NCBI GenBank assembly: GCA_037951105.1
Contig: JBAMJV010001356.1
Span: 1 to 64,000 of the forward strand
DNA length: 64,000 bases
Source: Echinarachnius parma
Lineage: Eukaryota > Echinodermata > Echinoidea > Clypeasteroida > Echinarachniidae
Direction of reading: 5' to 3'
A model generated the notes under the pieces. The model saw nothing but the letters and a program-made list of their open reading frames with translations. It was not told the DNA's origin and did no database searches. Positions within the stretch are counted from its first letter, which is position 1. Each line of letters opens with the position of its first letter. Positions 31,614 to 43,591 of this stretch are shown one piece after another. Both the position numbers and the translations under genes were made by a program.

Positions 31614-32631
31614 TTAATAGCCACCATCTGGAGGTGATTTGTACAGTATTAACAAGACAAGACAAGCCAAGACATCAAAACATGCTTAACCAACAGTGGT
31701 TAAAACTATAATCAACGACCCACGTTTAGTTACAGTTTTAACCAATGTTGGTTAATTTTGTTTTGATTGACACGATGTTGGTTAAACTTACGTGGGTTGT
31801 TGATTACAGTTTTAACCACTGTTGGTTAACCATGTTTTTTTTTATTCACATGCATGCAATTTGGGTAGGTGATCCGTTATTGGTTGAGCTACAGCCTACG
31901 GGACACCAATCGTTTTTAATTTGAGCAAGAACCTTATTTCACTTCTTCCTTACAATCTTAGAATTGATGATAATTCAATTAAAATAATTTCTTACCTGCA
32001 AACACGGGGATAAGACCTCCCAACCCCCATTCCCTCAGCGTCTTCGCGACACCCTCTATTACTGTAACCAACAACCCACGTAAGTTTAACCAACATTGTG
32101 TCAATCAAAACATAATTAACCAACATTGGTTAAAACTGTAACCAACAATCCACGTAAGTTTATTAAACCAACATCGTGTGAATCAAAACAGAATTAACCT
32201 ACAATGGTTACAATAGTAATCTGTGGTTGCTTACAATTTTAACCAACATGATTACAAATTGAATACTTGTTCTAACAGTGCATGCCATATAAATATCTCT
32301 CAGGTGTAAAGAATTTATTTTGCCGAATGACATACACAAATGATGATAACTATTCTCGCTATCTCCTATGGATCCCACGATGGATATATTGTTTTAAAAG
32401 CCGCGATAGAAGCCACTTATGCTCATCATAATACCCGGTATGGAGTTCAGTCGATGAAAAGCGTTTGTCACATTTTATAAAGAAATCCTTCAAATAAACA
32501 TTTTAATATTATGCAAAAGTAATGAATTGTAAATTTAATACTATTCTTGCTTATGATAAAGAGTAATCGTGTAATAAGTAACTACTTGGGGGAAGAGAAA
32601 GACAAACAGCAAAACCGTCCAATTGCTTATA

Positions 32632-32859
32632 TAGCCCGGTCACATATCAACGGATTGCGCAAACGGATGTCAAACGGAGAGCTAAATTTTCCATCCGTTC
32701 TATACGTTTCTTGTCCGTTCCTTGTCCGGTGATGTACGTTGTTCTATGTTTTGTACATGAAGCAATGGAGACGACTTTCATCACCGGATAATTTAATTTC
32801 GCAAATTGTCTATTCGTTGGGCATACGTTTTCGATATCCGTTGATATCTGACCGGGCCA
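32632..32859. mobile_element. 228-bp MITE, TAGCCCGGTCACATATCAACG ends (copy 1)
   Basis: Inverted ends TAGCCCGGTCACATATCAACG and CGTTGATATCTGACCGGGCCA. Same length and high identity to 42965-43192. It abuts the palindrome at 32858. Confidence 0.8.
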
Positions 32860-33011
32860 TTATGCCTGAGTTTAGCGTTATGATTGACTGTGGCACGAAG
32901 ATGAGAGCTTATAAACTTGCACAGAACAATATAATTATATTGTTCTGTGCAAGTTTATAAGCTCTCACCTTCGTGCCACAATCAATCATAACGCTGAACT
33001 CAGGCATAATG
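32858..33011. repeat. 154-bp near-perfect palindrome without spacer
   Basis: Two 77-bp arms meet between 32934 and 32935 in AATATAATTATATT, with only three mismatches. It would extrude as a cruciform or be transcribed as a hairpin RNA. No known MITE ends are recognised at its borders. Confidence 0.9.
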
Positions 33012-33047
33012 GCATATAACAATATACAATAACTATACCGGCGCTGT

Positions 33048-33208
33048 AGTTCTTATCAGAACTACAAGCTCAGAAAGAATACCAGAATAACAGTCCTTTC
33101 CAGGACTACCAACAGTCCTTTCCAGGACTACCAACAGTCCTTTCTAGGACTACCACAGTCCTTTTTAGGACTATCCTAGAAAGAATACCAACAGTCCTTC
33201 TCAGGACT
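33048..33208 (+). repeat. Array of six hairpins resembling histone-mRNA 3' stem-loops
   Basis: Each hairpin has a 6-bp stem and 4-nt loop: 33048-33063 (AGTTCT TATC AGAACT), then 33092-33107, 33114-33129, 33136-33151, 33157-33172 and 33193-33208 (AGTCCT, loop TTCC/TTCC/TTCT/TTTT/TCTC, AGGACT). Most are preceded by ACCAAC or AC and followed by ACCA or AACCA. The purine word AGAAAGA occurs at 33072-33078 and 33178-33184. The metazoan histone consensus is a 6-bp stem (GGYYCU...AGRRCC), UYUC loop and ACCA flank with a purine-rich element downstream. Only the outermost base pair (A-U for G-C) departs here. No histone gene is adjacent. Confidence 0.7.
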
Positions 33209-33816
33209 AACCAATACTCTCCTTATACATGGTGCAACCTCAAACCACACGTATTATCTACACCACCATGTAAGCCGATACTTACAAGCAACATTTAATA
33301 TAATTAGAGCACTGAATTGATGGTCATTATTATCATAATATGATGAATATTTAATACAGGTCGCAATCTGCCGATTGTTTGATATGAATAGATATTTTGA
33401 GAAAAATTACAAAACCTGTTCGGTTTGCTTTAAATGTAAATCAGTAACGTAGCTGCTTTACGTACTAAAAAAAACATTTACAGGAAAGCAAACGATGAAG
33501 AAAAGTAAACATACAATAAATTATATCGATATAATTAGTATAAAGTTATATCATTGCAGTTTTACTTTTGTATTTGGCAAAAGGATTATATTTGATTACA
33601 CTGTAATTATATCGATATAAATGTACTGATTTTTAAACTTGTCTTACCTACTGTTCTAGAGTGTGTATGATTGTAAACTTTACATTAGTACATCATTTTG
33701 AGCAGTAATGGTTATTTCAGTTATTTTTAAATCGTTACTAATCATTTATTTTTTGTAATACACCTCCCTTTAAATATACTTCCCTGATATTTGTTTTGTG
33801 ATTAGCATTGTTACTG
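33209..33816. other. AT-rich spacer
   Basis: No gene. A short inverted pair, TTATATCGATATAATT near 33520 and AATTATATCGATATAA near 33606, is the only structure noticed. Confidence 0.4.
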
Positions 33817-34886
33817 TACAGTGCGAGTCAAAAAAAAAAACGAAACCGGACTTTGATAGCTTATAAATCCATAAATCCAAAAGTATATATGTTGATATTG
33901 GTATCATGTTAAAGCTTGCGGACTTCCCTTTAAAATGATATATCATACACTCTGATCACTTCACGCTTCACCGAACGCGACCTAATTATCCAAAGGCATG
34001 CAAAAACTACCGTGTCCAAGTTTGCAGTGTTCTTGTTTTGTGAATGGTTGCATCTGTTGTTTGATTGTCAAAGATAACTTCATCCTGCATGTCCTATTCA
34101 GGGGCCCCTCCCTCCAAACAGTGTGGATGCTGATGTGAGGACAGTGTGTGATCCCCTTCCACCCTGATAAACATGACAAAACTGGCAACCACCTGATATT
34201 TTGTTGTGATTCACCAAATTATATTTTTGAAATGTTAATTTGAAGAAAAAAAAACGTAAACAGACGCATTCATTCATGATAAACACAACAAAAAACCTAA
34301 GTCCCCCCTATTCAAAATAGCATAAAAACGATAAGGTTTTGAGCAAAATAACTTGGCAGGATTGTTCCTACACTGATTGACTGGCTTCTCTGTGAAAATA
34401 AGATTGATCCGCCATGTAATGCATGAGTGAGCACACATTAAAGGCAAAATTGTCACTTTTCAAAAGTCACAAGAGTAAAAAAGTGAACATTTTGCTTTAA
34501 ATGTGTGCTCACTCACGCGTGACTCGACGGACCAATTTTATTTTCGCACATAAGTTATTCAATAAGTGTATAAACAATCCTGCCAAGTTATTTTGCTCAA
34601 TACTTTTTCGCTAAAAAGTTATGCTATTTTGATTAGGGGGGACTTAACTTGTTTTGTTGTGTTTAGAACAAGACGACGGCAAACTTGGACACGGGTAGTT
34701 TTTGCATGACTTTGGATAATAATATCTTGCTCGATGATGCGTAAAGTGCTCAAAATGTGTGATATATCATTTTAAAGGCAATTTCCCAAGCTTTAATGTG
34801 ATACCAATATCAACATATATATGTTTGTAATTGTGGATTTATAAGCTATCAAAGTCCGGTTTCGTTTTTTTTTGACTCGCACTGTA
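33817..34886. mobile_element. Mariner-type fold-back element, 1.07 kb
   Basis: Ends TACAGTGCGAGTCAAAA and TTTTGACTCGCACTGTA, with TA at the tips as in Tc1/mariner target sites. The arms pair along most of their length and meet near 34467 (AAAATTGTCACTTTT / AAAAAGTGAACATTTT). No transposase frame. Confidence 0.8.
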
Positions 34887-35884
34887 CAGTTGTATTACGT
34901 TTTTTTAAATGTAAAACTGGTATAATATTTGAAAGGGAAGATGGTTTAGTTAATACGCATTTCTTGTCTATACAACATGCGATTGTACAAGTTCGGATAT
35001 AAACTCTAGTAAGGTACATGTAATAACAATTATGTTTTTTGTTGACATGTACAATAACAAAAAACGTTACTTGGATAGACGAATATATCAGGTAGTTTGT
35101 TCGACAAGATCAGTTCCGTGTTCTGTTACAGCTCTTTTACATCCATTTATGAAGGCATACACCTTGTATTGTATTTCAGAATATGTATTATTTGTCTGTG
35201 TGAGTGTATGTAAAATTATAAATATAATTTAAGTTGTTTTTCAAGATGGGATTCAATAAATGAAACTGATATGAGCTAACATTTATGTATAACGTGACTA
35301 ACGACTTTGAAATATACAACATTGTTCAATGAATTTTGAATAACTATTATCGTCCTCCACTTTTGCTAATATTTAAACGTATATCATTCTATAACTTTCA
35401 ATATTGTAACTGGAAATAGAGTATAATTCCTACAGCAACAATAAAATGACAACGCTACGTTTTCTTAGGCTTGATTTTCATGGAAATTGTATAGTTGCTG
35501 TGTTTCCTTTCAAAATCTGTTTGCACTATATATATCAATGTAAAAATTGCATTAAACAAGTAAACGCATTTGTCATAAGCCCTTTTATTCTAATCCGTAA
35601 AAGTGATCACCTTATCAAAATCGCTTTCAAGTAAGAAATAATCAACAAGTCCCCTGTTATACTAAGTAGGAAATGATAAAATGGTCTAGGTATGACTTTA
35701 ATGGCTCACATATTTTTTCCACCAAATAAAATCTTGCAAATGACGCATTTCCAAGTGCATATCCTATAACCATGCACATGTATGTTCACACCTGGGTGGT
35801 GTTTCAGAAAGATCTTAATTCGAACTTAACACTATATGTTGGACTTTAAAATTGTGGCAAGCCATTTGTAGCTTCGGAATGAAA
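34887..35884. other. AT-rich, no feature recognised
   Basis: Short open frames only, none with a recognisable domain. Confidence 0.4.
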
Positions 35885-36041
35885 TACAGTCAAACGTATC
35901 TATAGCGATCCCTCAAGGGACCGGCAAAAGTGGTCGCTATAGACACGTTGTCGCATTAGACAGGTTGACGGCCATTTTGAATTTCTGGTTTTTGGATTAG
36001 GATTGAAGTCTCGAATGTCATTTTGTGCAATATCTGACACT

Positions 36042-36631
36042 TAATGCTACGGTCACGAATGGTCCGATTTGGGCTACGGCGCCCGTACGATGCCACTTTT
36101 AGGTGAAATCTTGCGGGAATCTTGCGGCGCCCGCACGAGTGCCATGGCTATCGTACGGTCGCCGTTGCATTTTTCCTCGCCGTACGATGTCAAAAATGTG
36201 TTTAACGCGGAGTTAAAACAAAAAAATGCATCGTACGATGCTTTACTTGCCGTAAGCCCGTAGGCACATCGTAGAGAGCATCGCACGGGCACCACAAGGG
36301 CATCGCACAGGCACAGCACGGACATCGCAGCCTTTTTTTCGAATATCGTACGATTTTGAGACTGAATATTTGGCCACTCAAATCGTACGGGTACCGTGGA
36401 TTCCCCGTAAGAGTACCGTAAGGCACCCGTACGGGCACTTAGTTTGCGTTTACGGGGGTCGTGCGATTTATGTTTTTATTTTAAGACAAAGGTCATCGTA
36501 CGGGGCCCGGAGAATATGTGACTGCTACTCTAAAATACCACAGACATCGTACGATATCACGATTTCCCAAAATCGTAGAAAATCCGCCGTATGGAGAAAA
36601 ATCGTACGGACCATTTGTGACTGTAGCATTA
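36042..36631. mobile_element. CGTACG-rich MITE, second copy
   Basis: Ends TAATGCTACGGTCACGAATG and CATTTGTGACTGTAGCATTA. Colinear with 9981-10547 and slightly longer, with an extra A/T-rich segment near 36210. TA tips. Confidence 0.8.
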
Positions 36632-36977
36632 CAGGGATCACTTGAAGGAACTACAGCGTCTAGATGGCCTAATTTTCACAATTCGGCTCTCTATATGTAA
36701 TTTTTCCCGAAGAAAAAGAATTTGGCAGTCATTTCTCATGAAATCAATCAATTTTGGGGTAATTAGTAAGTATCTAAATGTCCTGGGAACGCCCCTTTTA
36801 AATCGCCAAAATGTGACGTCATCTAAAGAACGGACTAATGAACTAAATTCTGTAGATGACGCGTCATGACGTAAGCCAATGAATTGTCAATCACATGTCG
36901 ATCACGCTGCCGATTCCGGACCCTAAATGTGGGTGGGGCGTAAACTGGCTGCTAAGTGAGATTTGGCATCAGAAAAC
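36632..36977. other. No feature recognised
   Basis: Contains TGACGTCA-like sites near 36816 and 36855 but no gene. Confidence 0.35.
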
Positions 36978-37860
36978 TACCCAGCTAGCCACCTGACGTC
37001 GTGCCATCGTTGGGCCGATGTCATTTTCGTTGTAAGGGGACGTTGGGCCAACATGCGACATGCGACGTCACCGAGACGTTAAAATGTCCGCCAGCCCAAC
37101 ATCAGCTCGGCGTCTTTTTTCAATGCTGGCCCAACGTCATTTTGCGATTTCGGCCCAACATCAATTATTGACAATGGCCCAATGTCAGTTCTAACGTAGG
37201 CCCAACATCGATTCCTGACGTTGAGAGAACATCAAGTTTTGACGTCGGCCCGACGTTAAAATGTCCGCCAGCCTAACATTGTCCCAACATCATTTTGTGA
37301 TGTCGGGCAAATGTCAATTTCCGACAATGGCCCAACACCGAATCCTGACATAGGACAGATATCAAATTCTGATGTGGGCTCGACGTTAAAATGTCCGCCA
37401 GCCCAACATCGTCACTACGTCATTTTGTGATATTGGCATAACGTCAATTTCCAACAATGGCCCAACATCAACTCATGACATTGGACCAACATAACATTAT
37501 GATGTCGGCTCGAGGTTAAAATGTCCGCTAGCCCAACATTGTCACGACATCATTCTGTGATGTTGGTCCAACGTCAATTTCCGCCAATGGCCCAATATCA
37601 AATCCTGACGTTGGGCCAACATCAAATTCTGACGTTGGCCCGACATTAAAATGTCCGCCAGCCCGACATTAGCCCAACGTTATTTTTTATTGTTGGCCCA
37701 ACATCAAATCTTGACGTTGGCCCATCATCAAATCTTGACGTTCGCCCGACGTTTGAATGTCCGCTAACCCAACATTGGCCCAACGTCATTTTCTGCTGCT
37801 GGACCAACATCACAATTTGACAATGGCCCAATGTCAAATGGCCAACGTAGGACCAACATC

Positions 37861-38506
37861 AAAAACGTAAAAAGAAATTAGAAAACATGCATAGATTCCA
37901 CGTCCGATCCATGCATTTTGTTTAACCTTTACACACATTCATTCATAAATCATAAATTCATAAATCATAAATTCATAAATCATAAATCATAAATAAATCA
38001 TAAATCATCATAAATAAATAATAAATATAAATATAAATAAATAAATAAATAAATCATAATTCTATAAATATCCTATTCCTATACCTATTGCCTACTCCTA
38101 AACCTATCATCCTACCGTCCTACAAACATAGGTCGCAATCGGTATACTATATATACACCTCTTCTTAGCATGTATGTTTTGTAATAGTTAGTATTTGTAG
38201 AGCGTTGAATTTGAAATAATCCACCTTCAAATCATATTGATAACACTATTTAAGGTGTTATTTATATTCTTATATATCATTCTAAATTATATACAGCAGC
38301 AAGGACATGACAAAAGTATATTTTTTATTATAAATAATTCCAAAAATCGAAAATTTTCATTTCACTTACGATCGCTTATAATCGATCATGAATTTCCCGA
38401 TAGCAATACTTCTTTTTTTTTTACTTTTGAATTACTAATGTTTGTAATCGATTAAACGAAATTCAATTCAGTATAGATTCTCAAAGCAAGTTAACAAAAA
38501 TATAAG
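37861..38506. other. Unique AT-rich core of fold-back element 1, with an ATAAATC microsatellite
   Basis: The microsatellite (ATAAATC/ATAA units) spans about 37938-38054. Nothing else is recognised. This core is absent from the inverted copy at 51033-59859. Confidence 0.6.
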
Positions 38507-40657
38507 TACCCAGCTAGCTAACTGACGTCGGACCGGTGTCGGCAGGTCTTCGGCAAGATCGCGGTCGGCAAACAGACGTCGCGCCAACATTACGCCAACG
38601 TCGAATTTAAGTTGGAGGTTTTGGAAATGAAATAAGTCGGAAAATGGTTGTAGTTGAATATCGTGCCGATGTCATTAAGTTGACGAAAAAAATACGTCTC
38701 AAATAAAACGTCGCGCTAAATCGCACCAATGCCGAAACTGGTACCAATTTAAGAGCTTGATAGAGGGTTGTAATATTAATGTTGGGCCGATGTCAATAAA
38801 CCAACATGAATATGACATCTCAAATATGACGTTGGGCCAATGTTGTACCGATGTCGGAATATATCATTTTAAGAGGTCGGTAAATGGTTGAATGTGGAAT
38901 TGATGTCGGACGGATTTTATTAATTGGACATCAATATGACATCACAAATATGACGTCAAGCCGATATCGCGCCGATGTCAGAATTGGCAGCAATGACACG
39001 AGTCGGCAAATAGTCATGAAATCGATGTTCAGCCGATGTCAATAATATTCTGATATGAATATGTCATCTCCAATATGACGTCGGGATAATTTCGCGCCGA
39101 TGTTGGAACTGGTAGCAATTAAAGAGGTCGGTAAATGGTTGTAACATTGATGTCGGATAATGAGTTTTATTGGACATCCATATGACATCTCAATTATGAC
39201 GCCAAAGCGATATCCTGCCGATGTCATAAATGGCACCAATGAAACTAATCATTAAATAGTCATTAAATGGATGTTGTGCCGTTGTCAATAATTCGACATG
39301 AACATGACATCTCAAATATAAAATCGGCCTTCTATCGCCCCGATGTTGGAACTGGTAGTAATTTAAGAGGTCGGTAAAATGCTGTGAAATTGATGTCGGG
39401 TCACAGTTATTAATTAGACATAAATATGACATCCAAAATATGACTTTGGGCCTATACCGCACAGATGTCGGAACTTTACGAAATTTTAAAGGTGGGTAAA
39501 AGGTTGTGAAATAGATGTCGGGCGGATGTCATTACTCCTACATAAATATGACATCTCTACTATGACGTCAGTCCGATATTGTGATGATGTTGTATCTGGT
39601 AGCAATTTAAAAGGTCGGTACATGGTTGTGAAATTGATGTCTGGCCAATGTTATTAATTGGACCTCAATATGACATCTCTATTTGATGACGCCAAAGAGA
39701 TATCCTGCCGGTGTCAGAACTGACAGCAATTAAACAAGTCGGCAAATGGTGATTAAACTGATGTTGTGCCGATGTCATTAATCCGACATGAATAAGAGAT
39801 CTCAAATATGACGTTGGGTCAATGTTGTACCGATGTCGGAACTGGCGACCATTTGCCGGCTTGTTTCATTGCTGCCAGTTCTGACATCGGCAGGATATCG
39901 CTATGGCGTCATCATTGAGATGTCATATTCATGTCTAATCATTGACTTCGGCACAACATCAATTAAATGACGATTTGCCGAGTTGTTTCATTGCTGCAAG
40001 TTCTTACATCAGCCTGACATATTTATCACATTCATGTCTAATTAATAACATCGGACCGATATCAATTTTACTACCATTTACCGACCTCCTTAATTGCTAT
40101 CTTTTCCGACATCGGCGCGATATTAGCCCGACGTCATATTGGAGATGGCATATTCATGTCCGACTATAATTGACATCGGCGCAACATCACTTTTATGATC
40201 ATTTGGCGACTTGTTTCATTGCTGTCAGTTCTGACATCGGCTGGATATCGCATTGACGTCATCATTGAGATGTCATATTCATGTCGGATCATTGACATCG
40301 GCTCAACATCAACTTAATGACTATTAGCCGACTTGATTCACTGCTGCCCATTCTGACGTCGTAGGATTTCGGTTTGACGTAAAAATTGAGATGTCCTATT
40401 CTTGTCTCATTACTAACATTGTCCCGACATTAATTTCACAACCATGACTGACCACTGACTGAATAATTGATGTTGGGTCGAAATCGCAAAATGACGTTTG
40501 GCCAGCATTAAAAAAAAAAAACGCCGCGCTGATGTTGGGCTGGCGGACATTTTTACGTCGCGGCGACGTCGGATTTTTAATGTAGGCCCAACGTCTTCTT
40601 AAAACGACTTTTTCCATTGGCCCAATGTTGGCACAACGTCAGGTGGCTAGCTGGGTA
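38507..40657. mobile_element. Inner fold-back with type-B repeats
   Basis: Ends TACCCAGCTAGCTAACTGACG and CGTCAGGTGGCTAGCTGGGTA. The body is an array of about 115-120-bp units with TTGCCGACTTGTTTCATTGC, CCAGTTCTGACATCGGC and GAGATGTCATATTCATGTC. Orientation of the units switches near 39850, forming the fold-back. Confidence 0.8.
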
Positions 40658-41440
40658 GCGACCTCTTAAATTGATACCAGTCCCAACATCGGCGCTATAT
40701 TAGGTCGACCTCTTATTGGAGATGTCATATTAATGACATTGGGCCATTGTCAAATTTTGAAGTTGGTCCAGCATCAAACGTCGGGCGAACGTCAAGATTT
40801 GATGTTGGGCCAACAATAAAAAATAACGTTGGGCTAATGTCGGGCTGGCGGACATTGTAATGTCGGGCCAACGTCAGAATTTGATGTTGGCCCAACGTCA
40901 GGATTTGATATTGGGCCATTGGCGGAAATTGACATTGGGCCAACATCACAGAATGATGTTGTGACAATGTTGGGCTAGTGGACATTTTAATCTCGCGCCC
41001 ATATCATAATGTTATGTTGGTCCAATGTCATGAGTTGATGTTGGGCCATTGTCAGAAATTGACGTATCACAAAATGACGTGGTGACGATGTTGGGCTGGC
41101 GGACATTTTAACGTCGAGCCCACATCAGAATTTGATATCTGTCCTATGTCAAGATTTGGTGTTGGGCCATTGTCGGAAATTGACATTTGCCCGACATCAC
41201 AAAATGATGTTGGGACAATGTTAGGCTAGCGGACATTTTAACCTCGCGCCCACATCATAATGTTATGTTGGTCCAATGTCATGAGTTGATGTTGGGCCAT
41301 TGTCAGAAATTGACGTATCACAAAATGACGTGGTTACGATGTTGGGCTGGCGGACATTTTAACCTCGAGCCAACCGCGATAAGCCGACATCCGGCCAACA
41401 ACTTATGACATCGGCACGACGTCAGGGGGCTAGCTGGGTA

Positions 41441-42399
41441 GTCTTAAATCACTACTGTGTTTATTTTCATGGATTTTTTTTCGGCAGACCTATGTTTCAA
41501 GTCATCAACTATGGAATAAGTGTCAAAGTACGTTGTATTCTTTAGGTTCTTTAAGTGAAATCAAAATTGCAAAATACATGTAGTTAAATGCTATATAGCT
41601 AGGCATTACAATAGTGAGCGCTTGTCTAAGTCAAGATGCGTTGTTTGGTCGTAACAAACGCGCGGATTATCATTAATCACTGCGATTAAAAATTATCTTC
41701 TGATGTTGAGTGAAGTGCGATTTTTAGACGCATTTTTTTTTCAGCATAAGGTATACTGGAGGACACAAAATTAATACTCTTTGTTTATGAGTCCGAATAA
41801 CTTGGTATCGGTAATTTAAGCGACTGTCTAAACCTCATTATCATTTGCGACCAGAAGCGACCGAGTTAATTCATTGGTCGCTCAAGCGCTTATTTTGTGG
41901 TCGCTATACACAGATTTATATGCGCGTCGGGACCAAAATGGAGTGGTCGCTGGTCGCGTTAGGCAGGTGGTCGCATTACGCAGGTCGCTTAACACATGAT
42001 TTTTCACGGGAGGACCAGAGAGCGGTCGTTATGAACAGGTGGTCGCATTACGAGGTTTGATTGTATATTCAAGAACCCAAATGCAAATATATGAAACTTT
42101 CCTCTTAGTCCATTAATCTCAATTGTTTTCCTGTACCATCAGACCATTCCAAAGGAAGAGTTAGTTGAACCAAAGTTATAACCATGGACCAAAGAAGAGC
42201 CATTAGTTGTATATAATACATACACAGGATTTGCATAGATGTTCTTATTAACAAATAAAGGAACAACTTTATGAAAATCGAGGACGGAGGTCAGATATTC
42301 AAAGCGTTATATTTATCTTATTACAAAATTCGTTCCCCTTTTAGTGCCCCAAGAGTGCACATTTAGTCCATGAAGCAGGCAAGCCCTCGAATTTGTTTA
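41441..42399. other. No gene; GTGGTCGC repeat words at 41870-42060
   Basis: AT-rich. Right end of the putative old transposon; no exon recognised. Confidence 0.4.
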
Positions 42400-43357
42400 T
42401 GGAGCCGTATAACTTTTGTTACTTTTTAGGGGTAATGTCGATAATTCTACCAGAGTTTATTATGGTAATCATTATTAGTATCATGAAGATCTCGCGTGCA
42501 CGTTATCTTGATTGTTTTTTGTAAACAATACCTTATTATTGGTTAAACATGTTAAATTGACTTACTTAAATATAATATTTCTCATAATTATTATTGATAA
42601 GGAAATTAATCATAATTGTGTACCGTAATAAAGATTGATGAAATCATTATGTCAAACTCTTATCGAACTAATATCAGTATAAAGCAATACGAAATGCATG
42701 TTCTGTCATATTTTATGATCATTTTAAGACAGTGTTTGTTCAAACTCATCTGTTGTCATAATACAATATAGATGATAAGTTCACCTTCGATCTTCATATA
42801 ATTGACATCAAACAGTTAGGAGTGATGTTATAAATTTTGGATTTCAGGTTATTCAAACAAATCTCTTCAAGTTTACTACGATACGAATCTTAGCTAAATT
42901 GACGTGCCTTCGCATTTTTTCCATCGCAATGTATGATGGGATGTTTGCTAATTAGTACACCTAATAGCCCGGTCACATATCAACGAATTGCGCAAACGTA
43001 TGTCAAACGGAGAGCTAAATTTTTCATCGTTCTATGCGTTTCTTGTCTGGTCTTGTCCGGTGATGTTCGTTGTTCTACGTTTTGTATACACGAAGCAATG
43101 GAGACGATTTTCATCACCGGATAATTTAATTTCGCAAATTGTCTATACGTTGGGCATACGTTTCCGCTATCCGTTGATATCTGTCCGGGCCATAATCGCC
43201 GAACTCGTCTGCTACGGGTTTTTCTTTTATCATCTCTATGGACCCTTCACTTCCTGGAAGGGCTCCCGAAACTTAATGATTATAATCATTCATGAATATT
43301 GGTTCTATGACACTGTCAGTGCCAATTATGCAAAGAGAACAACACTTGTCTAACATT
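42400..43357. repeat. Local duplication, copy 1 (left part)
   Basis: Colinear with 46685-47425. Shared words include AGATCTCGCGTGCACGTTATC, TTCAAACTCATC and GACACTGTCAGTGC. Copy 1 has a MITE at 42965-43192 and is cut by a LINE at about 43358; homology resumes near 45827. Confidence 0.8.
42965..43192. mobile_element. 228-bp MITE, TAGCCCGG ends (copy 2), with empty site in the duplicate
   Basis: Flanked by TAA at 42962-42964 and 43193-43195. The duplicated copy near 47257-47262 reads straight through as CACCTAATCCCCGAACTCG, so target and 3-bp duplication are defined directly. Confidence 0.9.
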
Positions 43358-43591
43358 TCCAACAAATATGATCTTTTATGTCACATTGTAATGCAGTAAA
43401 CTGAATTTGGATGAACATATTTTGAAACTTGAATGCCACACATAACACGGCTCATTTGCAAGCCCGCGGCCTCGGCATACAGCGCACAGACTGCAGTTCA
43501 CTATACTATGCATTGCGCGTACCCGTGCTATACCACGCTGTGGAAACGGAAGGAAACTGCCCTCTTCTTCTTCTTTCGTTTTAAGACAGCT

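Larger units (their letters stand above)
29581..32280. mobile_element. CACTG-ended fold-back transposon, 2.7 kb, non-coding
   Basis: Ends CACTGTTAAAACAAGTATT and AATACTTGTTCTAACAGTG. The inverted arms extend for several hundred bases: about 29900-29993 plus 31134-31215 pair with about 31915-32050. The loop and arm ends are filled with GTTGGTTAA and ACGTGGGTTGTTG words. CACT termini resemble the CACTA/EnSpm superfamily; the target duplication is not clear (possibly CA). Two MITEs are nested inside. Confidence 0.7.
36978..41440. mobile_element. Composite fold-back element 1 (TACCCAGCTAGCC ends, tandem-repeat arms)
   Basis: Ends TACCCAGCTAGCCACCTGACG and its inverse CGTCAGGGGGCTAGCTGGGTA. The arms (36978-37860 and about 40735-41440) are arrays of about 100-120-bp units. 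Each unit carries GTTAAAATGTCCGCCAGCCC and many short GACGTTGGGCCAACATC-like palindromes. A second element of the same class, with a different repeat, is embedded at 38507-40657. The same arrangement occurs inverted at 51033-59859. No coding capacity: translated frames are repeat artefacts. Confidence 0.85.
35885..42065. mobile_element. Old transposon with GTCGCTATAGAC-type ends, split by nested elements
   Basis: Left end TACAGTCAAACGTATCTATAGCGATC and right end GCATTACGAGGTTTGATTGTA are imperfect inverses, and GTGGTCGC words repeat near both. The interior contains the MITE 36042-36631 and the fold-back 36978-41440; removing them leaves about 1.1 kb without coding capacity. That the two ends belong to one element is inference. 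Confidence 0.45.

Noticed and set aside
33048-33208. A genuine histone gene 3' end
   Set aside because: No histone-fold coding frame in the several hundred bases upstream on the plus strand, which are a palindrome and a MITE.
37646-41000. Open frames with repeated GPTS/DVG or FRHRRDISPTS patterns (also 51287-59860)
   Set aside because: Frames follow the repeat period of the fold-back arrays, appear on both strands and have no domain. They are not a repeat-protein gene.
36978-41440. Possible CRISPR-like array
   Set aside because: Units are diverged, have no constant repeat/unique spacer pattern, and lie within a eukaryotic transposon with inverted ends.
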